Origin: Ophiobolus disseminans
Lineage: Eukaryota; Ascomycota; Dothideomycetes; Pleosporales; Phaeosphaeriaceae
Direction of reading: 5' to 3'
Length of the DNA stretch: 64,000 nucleotides
Assembly (NCBI GenBank): GCA_010093685.1
Contig: MU006219.1
Coordinates: 391,531 to 455,530, forward strand
The position numbers and the translations under genes are program-made. The notes under the pieces are model-generated. The model made no database searches, had not been told where the DNA came from, and worked only from the letters and a program-made list of their open reading frames with translations. Positions 56,973 through 64,000 of the stretch are shown here, piece by piece (within the stretch, counting starts at the first letter, position 1; each line of letters opens with the position of its first letter).

Positions 56973-59926
56973 ATGGCCTACCAGCAACCAGGCAATACCC
57001 ACCCGTACGGGGACCCCAACACAGGCGTGAGTACCGTCCATCGTGCACGCGGTGAAAGTGTGCTGACCGCGCGCAGTACGACCGCAGGCAGGACGAGGAT
57101 GAGGTCGGCCGCTCGCTCCTCCACGAGAACGCGGCAGGCGCACACCCAGACCCCTTCTACGGCCAGCCCGACAACCGCCCACATTCCACATACAGCTTGA
57201 CCGAGACATATGCGAGCGACCGGCCCTCGCAGTACCCCGGCGACGGCCACGATGGCCCTGAAGTCTACTCGGCAGCGGGCGGCTACGACCACGCCGCCGA
57301 CTTTGGCGCACCACAGCGGGCGCCCTCACCATATGCGCGGAGCGAGACCAGCTCGACGGCCGCATGGCGAGAGCGCCAGCAGCCGGGCGGTGCCGTTGCG
57401 GCCGCGGGCGGTCTCAAGCGCGGCATGACGCGCAAGGTCAAGCTCGTCCAGGGCTCCGTCCTCAGCGCCGACTATCCCGTGCCCAGCGCCATCCAGAATG
57501 CCATCCAGGCCAAGTACCGCAATGACCTCGAGAGCGGCAGCGAGGAGTTCACACACATGCGATGTAAGTCCCGCTTTTGTGACATGCCGAGCGTCCCTGA
57601 CAGCGCCAGACACGGCCGCGACATGTGACCCCAACGACTTCACCCTCAAAAATGGCTACAATCTGCGCCCGGCCATGTACAACCGCCACACGGAGCTGCT
57701 CATCGCCGTCACCTACTACAACGAAGACAAGGTCCTCACCGCCCGCACCCTGCACGGCGTCATGCAGAACATCCGCGACATTGTCAACCTGAAAAAGTCC
57801 GAGTTCTGGAACAAGGGTGGCCCGGCTTGGCAGAAGATTGTCGTGTGCCTTGTTTTCGACGGCATTGACCCCTGCGACAAGGGCACCCTCGACCTGCTCG
57901 CGACCATCGGCATCTACCAGGATGGTGTCATGAAGAAGGACATTGACGGCAAAGAGACGGTTGCCCACATCGTGAGTTGAGATCATCCGAATCCGCAAAT
58001 CCTCTCTAACAGCGCAGTTCGAATACACAACCCAGCTGTCCGTCACACCCAACCAGCAGCTGATCCGCCCGCACGATGACAGCGCCAGCACGCTTCCCCC
58101 GGTTCAGATGATGTTCTGCCTGAAGCAGAAGAACACCAAGAAGATCAACTCCCACAGATGGCTCTTCACCGCCATTGGCCGCATCCTCAACCCCGAGGTC
58201 TGCATTCTGCTCGATGCCGGTACCAAGCCCGGCCCCAAGTCGCTCCTTGCGCTCTGGGAGGGTTTCTACAACGACAAGGACCTCGGTGGTGCTTGCGGTG
58301 AGATTCACGCTATGTTGGGTATGTATAAGCTGTATTAGCGTAGGTACAAAACTAACAATACTACAGGTAAGGGCTGGAAAAATCTCCTGAATCCGCTTGT
58401 TGCCGCGCAGAATTTCGAGTACAAGATCAGTAACATTCTCGACAAGCCGCTGGAATCCTCCTTCGGTTACGTCTCCGTGTTGCCCGGTGCCTTCTCCGCC
58501 TACCGCTACCGCGCCATCATGGGCAGGCCGCTCGAGCAGTACTTCCACGGTGACCACACGCTCGCCAAGATCCTCGGAAAGAAGGGTATCGAGGGCATGA
58601 ACATTTTCAAGAAGAACATGTTCTTGGCCGAAGATCGTATTCTCTGTTTCGAGCTGGTCGCCAAGGCGGGCTCCAAGTGGCATCTTACCTACATCAAGGC
58701 ATCCAAGGGAGAGACTGATGTGCCCGAAGGTGCTGCTGAGTTCATCGGTCAGCGTCGTCGCTGGCTCAACGGTTCGTTCGCCGCCGGTATCTACTCGCTC
58801 CTCCACTTCGGCCGCATGTACAAGAGTGGCCACAACCTGATCCGCATGTTCTTCTTCCACATCCAGATGATCTACAACATCTGCCAAACTATCCTTGCTT
58901 GGTTCTCTCTGGCTTCCTTCTGGCTCACCACCGTCGTCATCATGAGTCTCGTCGGCACGAAAAAGGACGACAGAGATGCTTGGCCATTCGGCAACAGCGC
59001 TACCCCCATCTTCAACGTGGTCCTTCAATACATCTACCTCGCCTTCCTCGTGCTGCAGTTCATTCTGGCGTTCGGTAATAGGCCAAAGGGTTCCAAGTGG
59101 TCTTACCTGATCTCGTTCTGCGTCTTTGGTTTGATCCAGTTCTACGTCGTCATCCTCTCCATCTACCTCGTTGTCCAGGCCTTTACGAGTCCTACATCGC
59201 AACAGCTGGACACGACGTCAACGAAAGCATTTGTCGACTCCTTCTTCAAATCAGACGGGGTGGGAATTATCATCATTGCGCTCGCGGCTACCTTTGGTCT
59301 CTACTACGTTGCCTCGTTCCTCTACTTGGACCCATGGCACATGTTTACCTCCTTCCCTCAGTATCTCTTGATCATGTCCTCGTACGTCAACATCCTCAAC
59401 GTCTACGCCTTCTCCAACTGGCATGATGTTTCTTGGGGTACCAAGGGTTCCGACAAGGCCGACGCGCTTCCTTCAGCGAAGACCGAAAAGGGTTCAGATG
59501 GTAAACACAACATCATCGAGGAGCCCGACCTACCACAGGCCGACATTGACAGCCAGTTCGAGGCCACCGTCAAGCGCGCTCTGGCTCCGTATGTGCCGCC
59601 GGTCGAGAGCAACGAGAAGACGCTCGAGGATTCTTACAAGTCTTTCCGTACCCATCTCTGCACAGCCTGGATTGGTTCAAATGCCACTCTCGCCGTCGTC
59701 ATTACCCAGGAGAACTTTGATCAGTTCGGTTTCTCTGTAAGTTAATTCCCACATGCTCATAGTGTATATTCGTACTAACAAAACATAGTCAAATGCTTCG
59801 AGCCGTACCGCGCATTTCTTCCAGGCCCTCCTCTGGGCCACGGCCGCTCTCGCTCTCGTCCGTTTCATCGGATGCATGTGGTTCCTCGGCCGCACCGGTC
59901 TCTTCTTCTGCGTCAGGAAGAGGTAA
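56973..59926 (+). CDS. Chitin synthase (class I-III, probably class III)
   Basis: Six exons: 56973-57026, 57077-57563, 57610-57971, 58018-58318, 58367-59736, 59789-59926; 903 residues, all phases consistent. A disordered Gln/Pro/Gly/Asp-rich N-terminus (about 150 residues) precedes the chitin synthase N-terminal domain. Catalytic signatures: VTYYNEDKVLTARTLHGVM, CLVFDGIDPC, LLDAGTKPGPKSL, LAEDRILCFEL (catalytic Asp, about residue 488) and IGQRRRWLNGSF (QRRRW near 531). Then about seven membrane segments. The cytosolic stretch SWGTKGSDKADALPSAKTEK and VKRALAPYVPPVESNEK resembles class III enzymes (ChsC/ChsG of aspergilli). It makes chitin from UDP-GlcNAc at the plasma membrane. Confidence 0.95.
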
Positions 59927-60623
59927 ACGACGAACGCTGCAGCCCTTGCAGATTCTCCATTCCTTTCATCTACGTCTCGGCGTTCTTGGATGTCCACGAC
60001 TCCAGCAGGCTGGGTGCTGAGCAGTCGTTTTTCGAGGCCACATCTGGTACAATAAAAACACAACAACGGCCACTACTTGTATTATCCTGTCTTGCATCTA
60101 CACACCCCTTTGATTCCGCGGTATGGCGGTTAAAGAGAGCGATCTCGGGGCCATTTCTTGAGTGGATTTGGATACACCTTGGTGTAATTGTGGGGCTTTT
60201 TTGTAGCACTTTTTGTCAAGTATTTAGAATGATCAATACCATGTTCTTATAAAGTACTCATGAAGTAGCTTGGCTTTGAAACTCTCTGTTTCAGTGTTGA
60301 GAGTAATGTGCACACGATACTCTTAAATAAAGTTGTGGACTCTTCGTACGTCATTTGTCCCGTATCCTCGACTTGACCTATCCCATGCCTGTATGTATGC
60401 AGCTGCCCCAGTTTATTCCGATATGCACGAGCAATATACGGAAAGTGTGGCTTAGGCAGGTAAGTAAGGCTGCACTGATGAACAACCCATCAAGTCGCGT
60501 GCGTACACTAAATGCAAGCACCCACACACACCCCCCAGATCGAAAATACCCACATAATAGTAAACAACTAGATCAACATAAAGCAGCAAGGCTGGAATAT
60601 CCTTCCTCCCCCCTCATCTCAAA
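59927..60623. other. 3' flank, no gene seen
   Basis: About 700 bases. No supportable gene. Confidence 0.5.
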
Positions 60624-60896
60624 CTAGATCCTATCCCCTCCTCTATCCCCTCCTCTATCCCCTCCTCTATCCCCTCCTCTATCCCCTCCTCTATCCCCTC
60701 CTCTATCCCCTCCTCTATCCCCTCCTCTATCCCCTTCCTTCTTACACCCACCTGCACACATCGTCCGCACCACCTGCTCCACTATCTGCGGCGTCTTACA
60801 CGCGCGTCCCCACTCCTCAGCCGCGGGACAAAGCGTGGGTGGACGCGTGGAGGAGCGGGAGCACAGGGTGCAGAGGTATGTTGTTGACGTGCACAT
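60624..60896 (-). CDS. Possible small Cys-rich protein with GDRG repeat tail
   Basis: Intronless ORF of 90 residues. The first 53 residues have a spaced Cys pattern (MCTSTTYLCTLCSRSS, TLCPAAEEWGRACKT, RTMCAGGCKKE) resembling small fungal proteins with CxxC-type zinc-binding or disulphide sites. The rest is about nine copies of a Gly-Asp-Arg-Gly unit encoded by the 12-bp tandem repeat. The repeat may be inside the gene or may merely have run into the frame. No signal peptide. Confidence 0.4.
   Translation of the reverse strand: MCTSTTYLCTLCSRSSTRPPTLCPAAEEWGRACKTPQIVEQVVRTMCAGGCKKEGDRGGDRGGDRGGDRGGDRGGDRGGDRGGDRGGDRI
60631..60738 (+). repeat. 12-bp minisatellite, about nine units
   Basis: Eight perfect tandem copies of ctatcccctcct (60631-60726) and one imperfect copy (60727-60738). 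The unit length is a multiple of three, so copy-number change keeps the minus-strand frame open. Copies are identical, indicating recent expansion or ongoing slippage. Confidence 0.95.
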
Positions 60897-61783
60897 TTTT
60901 TGGGAGGCTTAGTTAGGGGGTAGTGGGTTGGGATGTGGACTTGTTGAATTTGGTGTGTGTGGTTGGTGTATGGTTTGGAAGTATGTAGTGTGGCGTGGTG
61001 TTTGGATGAGTTTGTTGCAAGTTAGGTGTGGAGGAGAGTGGTGAGGTAGGGAGTGTGGAGTAAGTGAGAAATATGGGGTGGGATATATAGCATCAGAAGA
61101 GTGAAGTGCGTGCCTGTGTCTGTGTCTGTGTTGTCCGTGACATATCAGATAAGTCGTCACTTTACTGCACGGCGGACGGTGATGTGAGATACAAGACTTG
61201 CAGTCTCAGCTGCAAGACATGAGAGTTCTTACCACAACATGAAGAATGTGAGACAGGATGCTTTCACATCCGAATACAAGCAATCGAAAATTCACATAGT
61301 AGCCAACAAAAACGAATGTTGGTGGCAAAAGCCTCAGTTCAACAAGTGTATTCTTCTAATAAACGCCATGCTCTCCAACGATGGAATCAACACACGTCGA
61401 GCAAGCCCCCACCCCTCCCTATCCAAACACACAACGCTAAAGCCATCATACAAGAAGAGAATGAGACCAGCCGCTCAACAACAAAAGGGGGGAATCAAGG
61501 TGAAGTCGATTATGAGATAATGTGTTAAAGACGCAGAAACGCCATGCTGGACGCGCAATCAAGGATGTGAAGCGGCAAAGTGAAAGAGCCCAGACCTCCC
61601 GCAAAGTCGTGAATTAATGTTTTGATGCTTTCGTCATGAAAAGCTGTTTCGTCGCTTGCGCCGAAACGCCTGGTATCAGTCGCAGAAAGGACAAGGCCGA
61701 AGACATGTCCGTAGTGTTGGAAACAAAAGTACCCAGTAGCAACAAAAAGAAGGAGAAAGCGAAAGGAAAGCCAAAATGCACCA
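60897..61783. other. Intergenic, no gene seen
   Basis: About 890 bases with short unsupported ORFs. Contains short T/G-rich and tct/tg runs but no clear tandem repeat longer than a few units. Confidence 0.5.
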
Positions 61784-63952
61784 TTACTGCGCCGGGTAGT
61801 AGCCAGCCGGCTGCATCTGTTGAGGGTAGTAGTATGCGCCGTCCGGACCTGGCGTCATCATGCCTCCCATACCTGGGACAGCGTAGCTCGGCTGGGGGTA
61901 TCCCTCCATGGGTGGGGGCTGGTAGAGCTGAGCAGAGTCGACGTAAAAGGTCATGCCGTTGGACTCGTATGCAACCATGTTGGGCTGGCCAGCTGCGGGT
62001 GGAGGGGCGGCAGCAGGAGGGGCAGCCACGGGCATGACATAACCAGGTTGCTGTGCGCCAGGAACAAACATCGGAACCATGGCAGCAGGGGCCATGTACT
62101 GGGGCTGGGGACCAGCAGGAGGGTAGTAGTAATTCTGAGGGACGAAAGCTTGGGGCTGGAATCCAGACTGTTGGTATGGTTGGAAAGCGGGCGCGTGGAT
62201 TGCTCGCTCTGGGATGTTGGAGAGAGGAGTGCCAGTAGACACTTGGCTAGGGTACGACGGCTGGCGACCATGTTGGTAGAAGGGCTGCTGCTCGGCTGTG
62301 GGAGCGGCACCATTCATGTGTGCAGGGACCTGCTGGTGGAAGGGCTGTTGCTCTTGCTGTTGAGGCGGGTTGAACGACATTGAGGCAGGTGACTCGATGC
62401 CAGCAACAGACACGGTCTTCTGGGGGCGGGGTTGGTGCATGGTGAGCTGCCCTTGCCAGTTCTCGCGGTAAGTTGGCTTTTGAGGGAGCGGGTAAGCATG
62501 AGGCCCAGCCATGATAGATGGTGCCATGTTGGTTGGCGAGACGAGTGACGGCGGCCCATTCGGCATGCGTGGTCCGCCCGGCGGGAGTCGCACTACAGGG
62601 CGCGATGGATCGTAGCCATTGCGGGACATGATGGAACCGGCGGGCGAGACTAGATTGTCACGCCCCATTTCGCGCGCAATAGACGAACGTCTGCTCATAG
62701 CGACGCTCGGCGAGTAAACGCTGCCACCGTAGGCACTTGTGCGTCTGCTTGAGAAGCCCCCACCAGCTCCAAACGACCCAAAGCGCCCGCGACCTCGGCC
62801 AAAGCCTTGCTGGTTCGGGCGTAGTGCGCGGGGGATGAAGATGAAGGACCGCTCAGTCGTGGGGAAGATGTAGCGCGGGGGCGCAGGCGGCAGCGAGATG
62901 CGGACAGGCTTGTCGCGGCGGAGAGGCGGGCGGTGGTTTGGCAGGCGGGTGTGTTGCTTGATGGGCACGTTTTGGAACTGTATGGGCGCTTTCATGTGGG
63001 GCAGGAAAACGCGAACGAGGGCGTTGTGGGTGTGAACGGTGGTGGAGAAGTTGCGAGCCTGGGCCGGCTTCGGGGTAGGCGCGTTGGGTGCCCTTGCCGC
63101 ATGTTGGTGGCCATGCGGAACGTGGTGGATGGGCACTGTCCCGGGCTGGACTTGCTGGGCAGGTCCGCCGGGGGCGTTGACCGTCTCGTGCAGGTCGTGC
63201 TGCCACGGGGAATCGGTGGCCTCGTTCGGCTGTGGCCGCATGCTGGTGTCTCTGTCAGTACGCGGTGCATCCAAGCGGGACTTGTCGTGGCTTTGCACGT
63301 ACTTTGCGGGCGAGAAGGGGCCTCCGATGGCTCCACCCCGCCCCCGACCTCGCGCGCCAGCTTGCCTGAAGCCGTTCTGCGCCGGGGCGGACCGCTGGTC
63401 GTGCATGAAGAAGGCCCCGCGGTTGGGGATGAATGCGGGATCCGCATCGCGCTTTTTCTTGTATTCCTCGTGTTCCCGCCGCCTGCGCTCGCCCAGCGAC
63501 TCCTGTCGTCCGGGCGCCCCGACAGCAGGCGCAGGGGAGTCTTCCGAGGGGCCCGTCTCAAAGTCGACCACCTCGTCCTTTCCGTCGTCGGCAAGCTTGA
63601 GCCCGTTGAGCATCATCTCCGTGTCCTGGAGGGCGGGGAAGGTGGCATCGGAGCGGGCGATGGGCGGAGACGGCTCCCGCGGGCGTACACCTCCAGGACG
63701 GGCCTTTGTATCTTTTGCATCTCGGGTGCCATTCGCTTTCCGCTTGACCTTGCCGTCTGTGAGCGACGGGGCGCTGTCGACGTCGCTTAGGTCGCTGTTG
63801 TCCGCGTCGCCGTTCTCGTCGATGTCGCTGGGCACCGATACGTCACTCTGGGAGTCGTCTGCGAGCTCCGTCGCCACCGACTTGTTCTCATCCTCATCGT
63901 CGAGCCGCCTGCGGCGCGCAATGTTGTTTGTCCTCTTTCGTACAGCGGCCAT
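61784..63952 (-). CDS. Btz (CASC3/Barentsz) domain protein
   Basis: Intronless, 722 residues. The N-terminal 60 residues are basic then acidic (RKRTNNIARRRRLDDEDENK). The Btz/SELOR-type motif spans about residues 171-190 (DPAFIPNRGAFFMHDQR), and the second half is around SPWQHDLHE near 247, as in proteins that bind eIF4A3 of the exon junction complex. Downstream there is a basic RGRGRG region, PVRISLPPAPPRYIF, then a long Pro/Gln/Tyr-rich disordered C-terminus ending in YYPQQMQPAGYYPAQ. The likely role is in mRNA fate after splicing. Fungal members are little studied; no enzymatic domain. Confidence 0.82.
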   Translation of the reverse strand: MAAVRKRTNNIARRRRLDDEDENKSVATELADDSQSDVSVPSDIDENGDADNSDLSDVDSAPSLTDGKVKRKANGTRDAKDTKARPGGVRPREPSPPIARSDATFPALQDTEMMLNGLKLADDGKDEVVDFETGPSEDSPAPAVGAPGRQESLGERRRREHEEYKKKRDADPAFIPNRGAFFMHDQRSAPAQNGFRQAGARGRGRGGAIGGPFSPAKYVQSHDKSRLDAPRTDRDTSMRPQPNEATDSPWQHDLHETVNAPGGPAQQVQPGTVPIHHVPHGHQHAARAPNAPTPKPAQARNFSTTVHTHNALVRVFLPHMKAPIQFQNVPIKQHTRLPNHRPPLRRDKPVRISLPPAPPRYIFPTTERSFIFIPRALRPNQQGFGRGRGRFGSFGAGGGFSSRRTSAYGGSVYSPSVAMSRRSSIAREMGRDNLVSPAGSIMSRNGYDPSRPVVRLPPGGPRMPNGPPSLVSPTNMAPSIMAGPHAYPLPQKPTYRENWQGQLTMHQPRPQKTVSVAGIESPASMSFNPPQQQEQQPFHQQVPAHMNGAAPTAEQQPFYQHGRQPSYPSQVSTGTPLSNIPERAIHAPAFQPYQQSGFQPQAFVPQNYYYPPAGPQPQYMAPAAMVPMFVPGAQQPGYVMPVAAPPAAAPPPAAGQPNMVAYESNGMTFYVDSAQLYQPPPMEGYPQPSYAVPGMGGMMTPGPDGAYYYPQQMQPAGYYPAQ

Positions 63953-64000
63953 GTTTGAGAGGGGGTGTGCGGTGGTGTCGATCAGCGCGCGAATGTCTCA

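Noticed and set aside
58006..59202. 398-codon minus-strand ORF opposite the chitin synthase
   Set aside because: An antisense shadow caused by codon bias on the coding strand; Val/Glu/Leu-rich with no domain, no splice signals.
61820..63790. Long plus-strand ORFs opposite the Btz gene
   Set aside because: Antisense shadows of a GC-rich intronless gene; no recognisable domain.

Overview
The window looks like nuclear DNA of a filamentous ascomycete, most likely a dothideomycete. The genes are interrupted by short introns (about 47-80 bases, GTAAGT-type donors, CTAAC or CTGAC branch sites, CAG/TAG acceptors). They encode fungal families: class I-III chitin synthase, Zn2Cys6 regulator, SAT4-type rhodopsin-domain protein, DAL5-type transporter, Rat1, Uso1 and mitochondrial Ilv5. 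Gene models were built by hand by joining ORFs at consensus splice sites and checking reading phase and protein continuity. Nothing was searched against a database.

The most unusual object is at 2526-2715. Read through, it is not a tRNA. Removing two perfect GT-AG introns (2539-2593 and 2658-2708) and one ordinary 12-base anticodon-loop intron (2618-2629) leaves a complete 72-base tRNA-Glu(UUC) with a perfect 7-bp acceptor stem. A nuclear tRNA gene interrupted by spliceosomal-type introns would be remarkable.

Layout: 0.7-13.8 kb holds a rhodopsin-domain membrane protein, the split tRNA, uncharacterised proteins, an MFS transporter and a secreted beta-helix protein, with a 63-bp tandem duplication and one ORF broken by a stop. 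13.8-19.0 kb is gene-poor. 19.0-27.4 kb is housekeeping: RAT1 and USO1 diverge from one promoter region, followed by an alpha/beta hydrolase. 27.5-28.6 kb is a secreted repeat protein with an in-frame TAG. 29.0-46.8 kb is rich in carbohydrate-related genes: secreted six-hairpin glycosidase (8 exons, including a 14-base microexon), methyltransferase, Zn2Cys6 regulator, DUF2264 protein, GH88 unsaturated-uronyl hydrolase, secreted GH5 enzyme, DAL5-family permease and SDR. This could be a catabolic gene cluster. 47-64 kb is mostly housekeeping: p24/Erv25 cargo receptor, Ilv5, Ubc12, Rib7, a DUF218-like protein, chitin synthase, a Btz-domain protein and several small unknowns.

Intron boundaries are inferred. 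Starts are uncertain where stated.
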